Assembly: GCF_024648825.1 (NCBI RefSeq)
Contig: NZ_JANBBE010000003.1
Span: forward strand, 62,001-126,000
Length of the DNA: 64,000 nucleotides
Source: Lentzea californiensis
Lineage (GTDB): Bacteria; Actinomycetota; Actinomycetes; Mycobacteriales; Pseudonocardiaceae
Reading direction: 5' to 3'
How positions within the stretch are numbered: the stretch's first letter is position 1; every line of letters begins with the position of its first letter. The position numbers and the translations under genes were made by a program. A model generated the notes under the pieces. The model was not told where the DNA came from and made no database searches. It saw nothing but the letters and a program-made list of their open reading frames with translations. Below are positions 35,814-44,154 of the stretch, in pieces.

Positions 35814-36926
35814 TCAAGGAAGTCCGGTCAGCGAGTGCAGTCGGAAAGTCCTCGTGAGAGCGTCGTGCTCGCGGCGGGTGTAGCCGAGGAACTGGATGCG
35901 CCGCAGCCGGGTGTCCGGGTGATCGACGAGATGGTCCATTGCCGCGGACACCATCGACTCGGCGGTGGCCGCGACATCGGCGCGGGCGGCACCCGTTCCC
36001 AGCATGGGGAACAAGACGCTGCGCAACGGCAGGTGCTCCAGTTCTTCGGCCACCGCGAGAACATTGCGCACACAGCCGCCTACGTCACCCACCTGGCGGT
36101 AGCCCGCGCCAGGTTCGCCGTGCACGGCGGCAACGTGGATCACGTGCTGAACGTTGTGGCTGCGCGTCAGTTCGCCGGCTCCGGTGGCGATCGCGGTGCC
36201 GGGTGCGACCGGCCGGTGTTTCACCAGTTCGTCCAACTCGGAGGAGATCAGGTCGTCGACGACCCGGCCGGCCTCGTCGCGCCGGGATCCCCAGAACCGG
36301 ATGACGCCCGACACGCTGAAGTCGGTCGGGCGGGCCATGCGCATCTCGGTGTTCTCACTGTTGGCCCAGACGTCGGCGGTGGTGCAACGGAGGATGTCGC
36401 CGGGCACGATCGTGAGTTCACACGGTGAGCTCTCATCGAGACGGTAGGAGAAACTCGCGCCCGAGGCTCGTGTCTCGTCCGCCAGAAGAGGCAGGAGACC
36501 GCGCAGTTCTTGCACGAGATGAGCCAGGTCGTTCTCGATGGTGTAGTGCCTGAGCCGGAGGTGCTGGCAGCGTGCCAATGCGGCGATGCCGTCGGGGAGA
36601 TCGGCCTCGTCCGGTAGCTCCGCGTCCTCGATCAGAACAGGGATCACCCTCATTCCCCGCGAGAACGCATCGCTGATCTCCCTCTGGACCCAGTCCTGCC
36701 GGGGGTCACCGAGGAGGTTCCGCCATCCGGATCCGATGACGGCGATCAGCACCTGGCAACGGCGGAGGGTGTCGAAGACCTGGTCGACGAAGTCGTCGCC
36801 GAGCCGGATGGAACGAGAGGCGAGGAACACCTGATCAGAGCCGAAGTGCCGGGCGAGCGCCTGGTGGACCAGCGTGGCGTACCCGGGCTGGTCCTGGACG
36901 CGGTAGTTGACGAACACGGCGGCCAT
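35814..36926 (-). CDS. TIR-macro domain fusion protein
   Basis: 370 residues from ATG 36926; TACGCT 7 bases upstream suggests a leaderless start. Residues 1-130 are a TIR domain: AAVFVNYRVQDQP, VFLASRSIRLGDDFVDQV, VLIAVIGSGW and DWVQREISDAF, which holds a WxxxE arrangement (W79, E83) as seen around the proposed catalytic Glu of NAD-cleaving bacterial TIRs. Residues about 175-365 are a macro domain (TIVPGDILRCTTADVWANSENTE; FPMLGTGAARADVAAT). TIR makes ADP-ribose products and macro domains bind them, so product sensing in one chain is plausible. Likely immune or conflict effector. Confidence 0.85.
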   Translation of the reverse strand: MAAVFVNYRVQDQPGYATLVHQALARHFGSDQVFLASRSIRLGDDFVDQVFDTLRRCQVLIAVIGSGWRNLLGDPRQDWVQREISDAFSRGMRVIPVLIEDAELPDEADLPDGIAALARCQHLRLRHYTIENDLAHLVQELRGLLPLLADETRASGASFSYRLDESSPCELTIVPGDILRCTTADVWANSENTEMRMARPTDFSVSGVIRFWGSRRDEAGRVVDDLISSELDELVKHRPVAPGTAIATGAGELTRSHNVQHVIHVAAVHGEPGAGYRQVGDVGGCVRNVLAVAEELEHLPLRSVLFPMLGTGAARADVAATAESMVSAAMDHLVDHPDTRLRRIQFLGYTRREHDALTRTFRLHSLTGLP

Positions 36927-37030
36927 GTGTTCAGCGTACGGTGATTCCGCACGCTGGTGTCCATTGTGGACTGAACGCGTGCTTCGGCAGATCAACTGAC
37001 ACGCCTCTGTACAGTTGGTTGCGAGGTGTC

Positions 37031-37525
37031 ATGCGAGGCTTGAGCATCAGACGGGCACGTCCCGAGGACCTCCCGTCGCTGGCCGCGAGACTGGGCCAGC
37101 GACGGTATTTCGCCGATCGCCTCGACCGGCAGCGGAGACGCCGTGGAGTGCTGCTCACCGCGTGGCAGGGCGATGTGGTGGTCGGTGACGTCTACCTGTG
37201 GCTGGAAGAAGCCGAGGAGCCGGAGATCCAGGCGCACCTGCCGGGCACGCCGTTGCTCACCCATTTGGAGGTCCACTCCGACCTGCGGCGGAAGGGAGTC
37301 GGGACCAGGCTGATCCGCGCTGCGGAGCGTTTGCTGGCAGGCAGGGGATACCGGGACGTGGCACTGGCGGTGGTGGTCGGGAACGTGGACGTGGAGAGGC
37401 TCTACACCCGGCTCGGCTTCCAGGAGTGGCCGCATGGGCACGTGAAGTGTTACGCGTCCAGTGACGGCAACGGGCATCGGGCCGCGGAGATCTGCACCGT
37501 GCTGGTCAAGGACCTAACGGGGTAG
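37031..37525 (+). CDS. GNAT N-acetyltransferase
   Basis: 164 residues from ATG 37031. GNAT fold: SIRRARPEDLPSLAARLGQ, LTHLEVHSDLRRKGVGTRLIRAAERLL with the acetyl-CoA-binding RRKGVG, and VVGNVDVERLYTRLGF. Substrate unknown. It is divergent from the TIR-macro gene and its last 12 bases overlap the convergent GT-like gene. It may belong to the conflict island or simply flank it. Confidence 0.85.
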   Translation: MRGLSIRRARPEDLPSLAARLGQRRYFADRLDRQRRRRGVLLTAWQGDVVVGDVYLWLEEAEEPEIQAHLPGTPLLTHLEVHSDLRRKGVGTRLIRAAERLLAGRGYRDVALAVVVGNVDVERLYTRLGFQEWPHGHVKCYASSDGNGHRAAEICTVLVKDLTG

Positions 37526-38647
37526 GTACCTGCTGTGCAACTCCAGGCCCAGTTCGGCCATCACCTTGAGGACGTCACCAGAGCGATGGTTCTGCTGGGC
37601 TTCCGTGAGGTGTTGCCGCCAGGTCCAGCGATCTTCCCGCCAGGCCCGCACATATGCCTCGCACAACTCAGGCTCGATGTGCAGGGAGCGTCTGTGCGCA
37701 ACCTGCAGCGAGCTCAGCATCCGGTCCCGCGACTCGACTGATCCATCCATGCGGCGGACCAGGGTCATGGTGTCGATGATGAAGTTCTGGCGCCTGGCCA
37801 GAGCCTGCCTCCAGTAGGCGGCGTCGGCCTCGTGCAGTGATCTTCCTTCGTCGAGCAACCAGAGCAGGCCCTCGGCGAGGAGGTCGCCGAGTTCCTCCGT
37901 CTGGGCGCGCTCCTCGCGGGCGAACGGGTCGTAGGGCTTCTGGCGCGCGATACCCGTGACAGTCGTCGGACGGAGCTGATCGCCGTTGAGCAGGAAGAAC
38001 CAGTCCTCGTTGTAGATGTTGGGGAAGAACGAGGGGGGCGTGCTGGTGTCGACGACGAGCGCGCCGCCACCGATGAACATGGTCTGCTCTCCGCCGGCTT
38101 CGCGGTAGGCGTGACAGACGACGGAGTTGTCGGGATATCCGTGGATGTTCAGGCCGACCCCTGCGAACCGGCCGGTGAGCGCCGACGCCCTGCGGAGGTC
38201 TGACGGGTCTGGGATCTCGATGTCGTCGTCGAGGAAGACGATCTTCTCCCAGCCTGTCAGCCGTGCGATCTCCAGACCGAGATTGCGTTTGTGGCTGGTG
38301 TCGGTGTGCCGGCTGAACTCCGTCGCCGCCAGCAGATCGCATGTCTGGAACCGCGGCAGCAGGCCTTCGGTGAGCCTGCCCGTGTCGATGGCGAGCAGTT
38401 CGGCATCGGCCCCGACCGCGAGCTCGGCCACCGCGTCGGCTGACGAATCCTTGCTGCACAACGCGACGACGGTGCACTTGAGTTCTGCCGCGAGGGCGAT
38501 GGCGTGCTCCAACGCCTGCGGGGTGCGGGCGGTCGGCACGATGATCGCGTCCACGTCGGCCTCGGGCGAGTTCATCGGCGCGGTGTGCAGCAGACCGCGG
38601 TGTGAGCCGTGGTGATGCCGGGAACGGATTCGGGCGGTTCTGGTCAC
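37514..38647 (-). CDS. GT-A-fold glycosyltransferase-like protein
   Basis: 377 residues from GTG 38647, which overlaps the upstream HTH gene's stop by four bases (GTGA). After a His/Arg-rich leader, an alternating strand-helix fold contains DVDAIIVPTARTPQALEHAI, KRNLGLEIARLTGWEKIVFLDDDIEIPD (a DDD cluster like the DxD of GT-A enzymes), FIGGGALVV and IYNEDWFFLLNGD. The C-terminal third is helical and Arg/Trp-rich. Looks like a nucleotide-sugar transferase; no partner pathway is near. Coupling to the HTH protein suggests joint function in the island. Confidence 0.65.
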   Translation of the reverse strand: MTRTARIRSRHHHGSHRGLLHTAPMNSPEADVDAIIVPTARTPQALEHAIALAAELKCTVVALCSKDSSADAVAELAVGADAELLAIDTGRLTEGLLPRFQTCDLLAATEFSRHTDTSHKRNLGLEIARLTGWEKIVFLDDDIEIPDPSDLRRASALTGRFAGVGLNIHGYPDNSVVCHAYREAGGEQTMFIGGGALVVDTSTPPSFFPNIYNEDWFFLLNGDQLRPTTVTGIARQKPYDPFAREERAQTEELGDLLAEGLLWLLDEGRSLHEADAAYWRQALARRQNFIIDTMTLVRRMDGSVESRDRMLSSLQVAHRRSLHIEPELCEAYVRAWREDRWTWRQHLTEAQQNHRSGDVLKVMAELGLELHSRYLPR

Positions 38648-39720
38648 GTAGTGGTCACTGGCCATTCGTGCAGGAGGATTTCGGGGATGGTCCAATCCGG
38701 CGTCACCACAGATCCCTGCAGCACCAGCACGCGGCTGATGATGCTGAACGTGTCGTGGCCGGCGAAGCGGCTGAGCACGTGAGCGTTGTTGCGATCGCGG
38801 AACCGGGCGTCCGTGAGGGCGCGCACCACGCCCAGGGTTCCGCGGGAGAACTGGCCGTTGCAGATGGTGACGGTGCGCTTCCTGTTGAACGGGTTGGGCG
38901 AACGGTAGAAGTGTGCGACGTCCTCCTCGAGAACCCGTCGGCCTCCCACCTCGCGCAGCACCGGCCGGAACGTCTCGCGCACACCGTTCCCCACGACCTC
39001 GAACCCGCCCGTGTCGGAGTCCTCAGGCCGGGCCTGCTGCCGGATCGGCAGGTCGATGCGGTGCAGCACCTCGGCCGTGACCTGGTTCCAGTCGACACCG
39101 CCCAGCAACACCAGGTGGCTCGTGTACTCGTCCGGCAGGAGCGACAACGATCCGCCGCGAATCTGCACGTTGTTGCCGGGATTGAGTGCGCGGACGTGCC
39201 CGTGCAACTCCAGCAGGGAGTCGAGGTCCGAGTACTGGTACGACTCCACGTAGTCGGGATCTTCGGGATCGGTGAAGGGAAGCGCGGCGAACAGTCGCGG
39301 CGGCAGTTCGGAACAGACGATCGTGATGTTCTCGTCGTCGGGAAATCGCCAGAGGTTGTCGGTGGCCGGTGCGGTGCTCCCGGCCGGAGTCGCTTCCGCC
39401 GCCCGGTTGCGCAGTTCGGTGAGCTCGGCCAGCAACGAGACCCTGCGTGCTTCCTCGTCCTCCATCAGCTCGTCGATCAGCCGGAACGGTTGCCGCTCGG
39501 CGGAGCGGACGGTCGCGAAGAAGGTCGCGTAGGCGTCCAGGCGGTGCTGGGGAGGCAGCGCCGGGTCTCGCGGTCGCTCCCACGAGGAGATCAACGGAAC
39601 GCTGACCTCGAACGCCTGGGCCAGCCACTCCTGCGTGATGCGCTTACCGGGCCAGGCCTGCTTGCGCAGTGACCGCAGCCGCCGTGCCAGTTCCACAGCC
39701 GGATCCTCAGCGGAGGTCAC
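38644..39720 (-). CDS. HTH protein with an unassigned C-terminal domain
   Basis: 358 residues from GTG 39720 with AAGGA upstream. An XRE-like HTH (LRSLRKQAWPGKRITQEWLAQAFEVSVPLISSWERP) is followed by a helical linker and a 235-residue domain: NITIVCSELPP, YQYSDLDSLLELHGHVRALNP, HLVLLGGVDWN, FYRSPNPF and TICNGQFSRGTLGVVRAL. The glycine-rich LGGVDWN and the alternating pattern suggest a Rossmannoid nucleotide- or ligand-binding fold, but I do not recognise the family. It probably senses a signal and controls the genes around it. The region upstream is full of CTGAAGT motifs. Confidence 0.65.
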   Translation of the reverse strand: MTSAEDPAVELARRLRSLRKQAWPGKRITQEWLAQAFEVSVPLISSWERPRDPALPPQHRLDAYATFFATVRSAERQPFRLIDELMEDEEARRVSLLAELTELRNRAAEATPAGSTAPATDNLWRFPDDENITIVCSELPPRLFAALPFTDPEDPDYVESYQYSDLDSLLELHGHVRALNPGNNVQIRGGSLSLLPDEYTSHLVLLGGVDWNQVTAEVLHRIDLPIRQQARPEDSDTGGFEVVGNGVRETFRPVLREVGGRRVLEEDVAHFYRSPNPFNRKRTVTICNGQFSRGTLGVVRALTDARFRDRNNAHVLSRFAGHDTFSIISRVLVLQGSVVTPDWTIPEILLHEWPVTTT

Positions 39721-39731
39721 GTCATCACGTC

Positions 39732-39920
39732 CTTCAGCTGAATTTCAGTGCAAGGTACTGCAACGCTGATTCATCGCGGCACACCACCCCCGCATTACAG
39801 CCGACTTCAGTCGCTCTCGGTCAGCTGGGACGACACGTCTCGCCTCTTGCTAGGACTTCACGCGAGCCTTACCCTGAAGTATAGACCTAATAGCTAGATC
39901 AAACTGAAGTTTTCTGAAGT
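39732..39920. promoter_or_regulatory. AT-richer divergent promoter region with repeated CTGAAGT/ACTTCAG
   Basis: The motif occurs as CTTCAG (39732), TTTCAG (39743), ACTTCAG (39804), ACTTCA (39855), CTGAAGT (39874), ACTGAAGT (39903) and CTGAAGT (39914); the last two are 11 bases apart, one helical turn. The stretch 39870-39920 is far richer in A+T than its surroundings. It separates the HTH gene (start 39720) from the cyclase-like gene (start 39956) and is a likely operator array for the HTH protein. Confidence 0.55.
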
Positions 39921-39955
39921 GCCCTCCCAGCTGACGAAGTCAGGAGGCGGGGAGC

Positions 39956-40561
39956 ATGAGTACCCTGTCGTCGGTCCAGTCGATCCACCCGATACCGCGA
40001 GTGATCGTCGCGGCGGCCATCCAGGGCACCGCGGCCTGCAGCGATTCAGTGAAGGCCCAGTGGCGCTGGGACACGTACGCCCTCGTCGAACAGGCGTTGG
40101 TGGACAGCGGGAGCTCCACGGATCTCCGTGACCGCTACGTCGATCGCGTCGATGGGCCGATGGTCCTCATCCATCCCGCCGACCGCTTCCCGAAAACCTG
40201 GCTGCTGACCAGATTCGCGCCGAGGCTCAGGAAGTTGCTCGACGAGCACAACGCGGGCCAGCGCCACCCGCTGCGGCTCGGGATCGCCATCCACGCCGGA
40301 GACGTGGCGTGCGACGACACGGGATGGTTCGGCGAAGAGATCGAGATCGCCAACAGGCTGCTCGCCGCCCCTGCCTTCAGGATCCGCTCTCAGCAGACTT
40401 CCTCACCACTTGTTCTCGTAGTGTCCGAACAAATCCATCGCTCGGTGATCAGGCACGACTATGACGGCATCGACGCGGGTGCATTCGCTCCGCTGATCAC
40501 ACTCAGGGTGGCCGGACTCGAGTGCCGGGGCTGGGTGCACGTTCCCGGCGAGCCTGCGTAG
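39956..40561 (+). CDS. Class III nucleotide-cyclase-like protein
   Basis: 201 residues; ATG 39956 follows AGGAGGCGGGGAG. The fold shows a cyclase pattern (IVAAAIQGTAACSD..., LRLGIAIHAGDVACDDTGWFGEEIEIANRLLAAPAFR), resembling adenylyl/guanylyl cyclase domains of actinobacteria. The first metal-binding position lacks the usual F-x-D and the second aspartate is not clear, so it is probably non-catalytic and may bind a nucleotide. It is divergent from the HTH gene and closes the island. Confidence 0.6.
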   Translation: MSTLSSVQSIHPIPRVIVAAAIQGTAACSDSVKAQWRWDTYALVEQALVDSGSSTDLRDRYVDRVDGPMVLIHPADRFPKTWLLTRFAPRLRKLLDEHNAGQRHPLRLGIAIHAGDVACDDTGWFGEEIEIANRLLAAPAFRIRSQQTSSPLVLVVSEQIHRSVIRHDYDGIDAGAFAPLITLRVAGLECRGWVHVPGEPA

Positions 40562-40650
40562 GCCTGTGGCCTGCTCGCGATCGCGGCGAAAGTCACCGGC
40601 CACGACAGCCGTCATCGATGCTGCGGTAGTCCGGCGAACCCCATGCTGGG

Positions 40651-40678
40651 GGCGGGAACGGCGATCACCGTCCCCGCC
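40651..40678 (-). terminator. Terminator-like hairpin after the bkd operon
   Basis: GGCGGGAACGG, loop CGATCA, CCGTCCCCGCC: an 11-bp stem with one mismatch, just downstream of the leftward E2 gene (ends 40687). Confidence 0.6.
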
Positions 40679-40686
40679 TTCCGCCA

Positions 40687-41931
40687 CTACAGGTCCGCCA
40701 TCGCCGACACCGGAGCTTCGACGCAGTCGGCGACGAACCGCAGGAAGCCGCCCGCGGTGCCGCCGTCGCACACGCGGTGGTCGAACACGAGCGACAGCTG
40801 CACGATGTGCCGCGCCACGATGTCATCGCCGACCACCCAGGGCCGGGGCAGGATCCGGCCCATGCCGAGGATCGCGACCTCCGGGTGGTTGATGATCGCG
40901 GCACTGCCGTCGACTCCGAGCACGCCGTAGTTGTTCAGCGTGAACGAACCCGAGCTCAGTTCGGCCGCGGTGGCGGTGCCCTCGCGTGCGGCGGTGGTGA
41001 GCCTGCGGATCTCGGTGCCGAGGCCGCGCATGCTCAGGCGGTGCGCGTCCTTGATCGCCGGGACCACGAGACCGCGGTCGGTCTGTGCCGCTAGGCCGAG
41101 GTTGACGCCGTCGAGGTGTGTGATCTCGCCCCGCTCGGTGTCGACCCGCGAGTTCAGCTCCGGGAAGCGGGCGAGCCCCGCCACGACGAAGCGGGCGACC
41201 ATGGCCAGGATTCCCGGTGCCGTGCCGGATTCCTTCAGTTCGGCGCGGAGTTCCAGCAGTGCGGTCGCGTCGACGTCCACCCAGGTCGTCGCTTCCGGGA
41301 TCTCGGTGCGGCTGCGGGTCAAGGTCGTGGCGACCGCCTTGCGCATGCCCGTCAACGGCACGCGCGTGCGGATCTGCAAGCCCGTGCGCTGGTCCACGTC
41401 GCTCGCGACGGCCACCGGTGCGGCGAAGGCGGCCTCGACGTCGCGGCGCGTGATCAGGCCGTCCGGGCCGGTGCCCGTCAAAGCCTGGAGGTCGACGCCG
41501 TTGTCGCGGGCGAGGCGGCGCACGATCGGCGACTGCACGGCGGGGCGTTCCCCGTTGCGCGCCGGCGGCGTCACGGCGGAGCGGGGAACCGCTTTCCGCC
41601 GGCGGCGGGACGTGGTCGCCTCGGAGGTTCCGTAGCCGATCAGGACGTTGCCGGAACCGGCGCGCTCCTCCTCGGCGTAGGTCTCCAGCCGTGCGGCGTC
41701 GACCGAGATCAGCGGGGAGCCCACCTGGAGGGTGGCGCCTTCCTTTCCGTGCAGCCGCGCCACCACACCGCCGAACGGTGAGGGCACCTCGACCATCGCC
41801 TTGGCCGTCTCCACCTCGGCGACGGGCTCGTCCACGGCGACCGCGTCACCGGTCTTGACCAGCCATCGGACCAGCACCGCCTCGGTCAGTCCCTCGCCGA
41901 GGTCGGGCAGGGCGAACACCTGGGAGCTCAT
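40687..41931 (-). CDS. bkdC: Branched-chain 2-oxoacid dehydrogenase E2 (dihydrolipoyl acyltransferase)
   Basis: 414 residues from ATG 41931 (ATGA overlap with the E1-beta stop). One N-terminal lipoyl domain with the lipoylated lysine in VETAKAMVEVPSPF (about 44), an E3/E1-binding domain (QSPIVRRLARDNGVDLQALTGTGPDGLITRRDVEAA) and a catalytic domain ending in the active-site FDHRVCDGGTAGGFL. It transfers the acyl group to CoA. No E3 gene is present; it is probably shared with another complex. Confidence 0.92.
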   Translation of the reverse strand: MSSQVFALPDLGEGLTEAVLVRWLVKTGDAVAVDEPVAEVETAKAMVEVPSPFGGVVARLHGKEGATLQVGSPLISVDAARLETYAEEERAGSGNVLIGYGTSEATTSRRRRKAVPRSAVTPPARNGERPAVQSPIVRRLARDNGVDLQALTGTGPDGLITRRDVEAAFAAPVAVASDVDQRTGLQIRTRVPLTGMRKAVATTLTRSRTEIPEATTWVDVDATALLELRAELKESGTAPGILAMVARFVVAGLARFPELNSRVDTERGEITHLDGVNLGLAAQTDRGLVVPAIKDAHRLSMRGLGTEIRRLTTAAREGTATAAELSSGSFTLNNYGVLGVDGSAAIINHPEVAILGMGRILPRPWVVGDDIVARHIVQLSLVFDHRVCDGGTAGGFLRFVADCVEAPVSAMADL

Positions 41932-42920
41932 GCGGCGTCCTCCCACTGCAGCGTGTCGACGGCGTCCAGGACGCGGTCCACACCGGGCAGGAAGTGGTGC
42001 TCCAGCTTCGGCGGGGGATAGGGGACGTCGAACCCGGTGACCCGGCGGACCGGCGCCTCCAGGTGGTGGAAGCACTGTTCTCCCACCCGTGCCGCGATCT
42101 CGGAGGCCACCGAGGCGAAACCGGGTGCCTCGGCGACCACCACGGCCCGGCCGGTCCGGCGGACCTCGGCGCACACGGTCTCGTCGTCGAACGGGACGAT
42201 GGACCGCAGGTCGACCACGCCCAGGTCCCGGCCCTCCGTCGCGGCCTGCGCGGCGGCGGCCAGCGCCACCGGCACCGAGGGGCCGTAGGCGATCAGCGTG
42301 GCGTCCTTGCCGGGACGGCGGACCACCGCGCGCCCGATCGGCGGGACGGCGGCCGACACGTCGACCTCCTCCTTCGAGAAGTAGTGCTTCTTGGGTTCGA
42401 GGAAGATCACCGGGTCGGGGCTGGCGATCGCCGCGCGCAGCAGGCCGTAGGCGTCGGCGTTGGTGGCCGGCGCGACGACGGTCAGGCCGGGCGTGTGCGC
42501 GTAGTAGGCCTCGGACGAGTCGCAGTGGTGCTCCACACCGCCGATCCCGCCGGCGTAGGGGATGCGGATGACGATGGGCAGCCGCACCTTGCCGCGCGTG
42601 CGGTTGCCCATCTTCGCGACGTGGCTGACGATCTGCTCGAAGGCCGGGTACGCGAAGGCGTCGAACTGCATCTCGACGACCGGGCGCATGCCGTTCATGG
42701 CCATTCCCACCGCCATGCCGACGATTCCCGACTCGGCCAGCGGGGTGTCGAACACCCGGTTCTCACCGAAGTCGCGGTGCAGTCCGTCGGTCACCCGGAA
42801 CACCCCGCCCAGCTGGGCCACGTCCTCGCCGAACACCACGACGGAGTCGTCCTCGGCGATGGCGTCCCGCAGCGCGGTGTTGATCGCCTGCGCCATGGTC
42901 ATCTTCGGGGTCGTCATCAT
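41928..42920 (-). CDS. bkdB: Branched-chain 2-oxoacid dehydrogenase E1-beta
   Basis: 330 residues. Transketolase-type pyrimidine-binding domain (FGEDVAQLGGVFRVTDGLHRDFGENRVFDTPLAESGIVGMAVGMA) and C-terminal domain (AYGPSVPVALAAA, VVVAEAPGFASVASEIAARVGE). VEHHCDSSEAYYAHTPGL and PKKHYF are typical of branched-chain rather than pyruvate enzymes. ATG 42920 overlaps the E1-alpha stop. Confidence 0.92.
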   Translation of the reverse strand: MMTTPKMTMAQAINTALRDAIAEDDSVVVFGEDVAQLGGVFRVTDGLHRDFGENRVFDTPLAESGIVGMAVGMAMNGMRPVVEMQFDAFAYPAFEQIVSHVAKMGNRTRGKVRLPIVIRIPYAGGIGGVEHHCDSSEAYYAHTPGLTVVAPATNADAYGLLRAAIASPDPVIFLEPKKHYFSKEEVDVSAAVPPIGRAVVRRPGKDATLIAYGPSVPVALAAAAQAATEGRDLGVVDLRSIVPFDDETVCAEVRRTGRAVVVAEAPGFASVASEIAARVGEQCFHHLEAPVRRVTGFDVPYPPPKLEHHFLPGVDRVLDAVDTLQWEDAA

Positions 42921-43993
42921 GCCTCCTCGAAGTCGAGCTCGGCCCGCAGAGCCGCGCGCTGTCCGGCGAGCTGCGGCGTGGGGGTGGCGTAGAGGTGGGC
43001 GAACAGTTCCTCGGGGTCGGCGGTCGACTCGGCGCCGACGCCGGTCCGGACCGCTGCCGCCATCGCCTCAGCGGCGGCGGTGATCTCCCGCTCCCGTTCG
43101 TCGTCGAGCGCGCCGACGGCGGTCAGGTAGGTCCGCACCCGCAGGAGCGGGTCACGCGGGAGCCAGTCCGCGACCTCGTCGTCGGTGCGGTAGCGGCTGG
43201 CGTCGTCGGCGTTGGTGTGGGACTCGATGCGATAGGTGTCGGCCTCGACCAGCGTCGGCCCCTCACCCGCACGTGCCCGCGCGACGGCCTCGCCGAGCAC
43301 CTTCTCGAGGGCCGGCAGGTCGTTGCCGTCGACGCGCACGCCGGGCATGCCGTACCCGATCGCCTTGACCGCGAGCGACGGCGCGACGGACTGGCGGGCG
43401 AGCGGCACCGAGATCGCGTACTTGTTGTTCTGCACGAAGAACACCACCGGGGAGCGGAAGACGGCGGCGAAGTTGCAGGCCTCGTGGAAGTCGCCCTCGC
43501 TGGTCGCGCCGTCTCCGCACAGCGCCATCACCACCGTGTCCTCGCCCTTGAGACGCGCCGCGTGACCGACGCCGACCGCGTGCGGCAGCTGGGTCGCCAG
43601 CGGCGTCGCCTGCGGGGCGACCTTGTGCCGCACCGGGTCGTAGCCGCAGTGCCAGTCCCCGCGCAGCAGGGTGAGCACCTCGACCGGATCGACCCCGCGG
43701 GCGGCGATCGCGGCGGTGTCGCGGTAGGTCGGGAACAACCAGTCGCCGTCCGCGAGCACCGACGCGCACGCGACCTGGCAGGCCTCCTGACCGCGTGAGG
43801 ACGGGTACACGGCCAGCCGTCCCTGACGGACCAGCGCCCCGCACTGTTCGTTCAGCCTGCGCGCGAAAACGAGCCTGCGGTACCCGACCAGCAGCGCCTC
43901 GGCGTCGGGCGCCGACGTGCCCCGGACCAGCCGCCCGGACTCGTCCAGCCACCGGGCCGGGGTGATGGCCGCCTTGAGCTGACCAGCACTCAT
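42917..43993 (-). CDS. bkdA: Branched-chain 2-oxoacid dehydrogenase E1-alpha
   Basis: 358 residues from ATG 43993 with GGAGG upstream. Thiamine-diphosphate motif ALCGDGATSEGDFHEACNFAAVFRSPVVFFVQNN (GDG...NN) is intact; the phosphorylation-loop region TYRIESHTNADDASRYR is as in bacterial BkdA. First gene of the three-gene operon that makes isobutyryl-, isovaleryl- and methylbutyryl-CoA, primers for branched fatty acids and polyketides. Confidence 0.92.
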   Translation of the reverse strand: MSAGQLKAAITPARWLDESGRLVRGTSAPDAEALLVGYRRLVFARRLNEQCGALVRQGRLAVYPSSRGQEACQVACASVLADGDWLFPTYRDTAAIAARGVDPVEVLTLLRGDWHCGYDPVRHKVAPQATPLATQLPHAVGVGHAARLKGEDTVVMALCGDGATSEGDFHEACNFAAVFRSPVVFFVQNNKYAISVPLARQSVAPSLAVKAIGYGMPGVRVDGNDLPALEKVLGEAVARARAGEGPTLVEADTYRIESHTNADDASRYRTDDEVADWLPRDPLLRVRTYLTAVGALDDEREREITAAAEAMAAAVRTGVGAESTADPEELFAHLYATPTPQLAGQRAALRAELDFEEA

Positions 43994-44042
43994 CCGCACC
44001 TCCTGCGAGCAGTTTCAGTTGGTCGGAATGTTGCCTAGAGTT

Positions 44043-44058
44043 GTGGCCGTTCGGCCAC
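44043..44058. promoter_or_regulatory. Palindrome between bkd operon and bkdR
   Basis: GTGGCCG-TT-CGGCCAC, perfect 7-bp arms, in the 161-base space between the divergent bkdA (start 43993) and Lrp gene (start 44155). Candidate binding site of the Lrp-type regulator. Confidence 0.5.
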
Positions 44059-44154
44059 ATCCGCGCGCGAGTGCGAGACGAATGGTCAACTGCTCCGATT
44101 CAGCAGGTCCAGTTGGCTCGCCATCGCGCGCATTCGACCTGGGAAGCGAGACAC

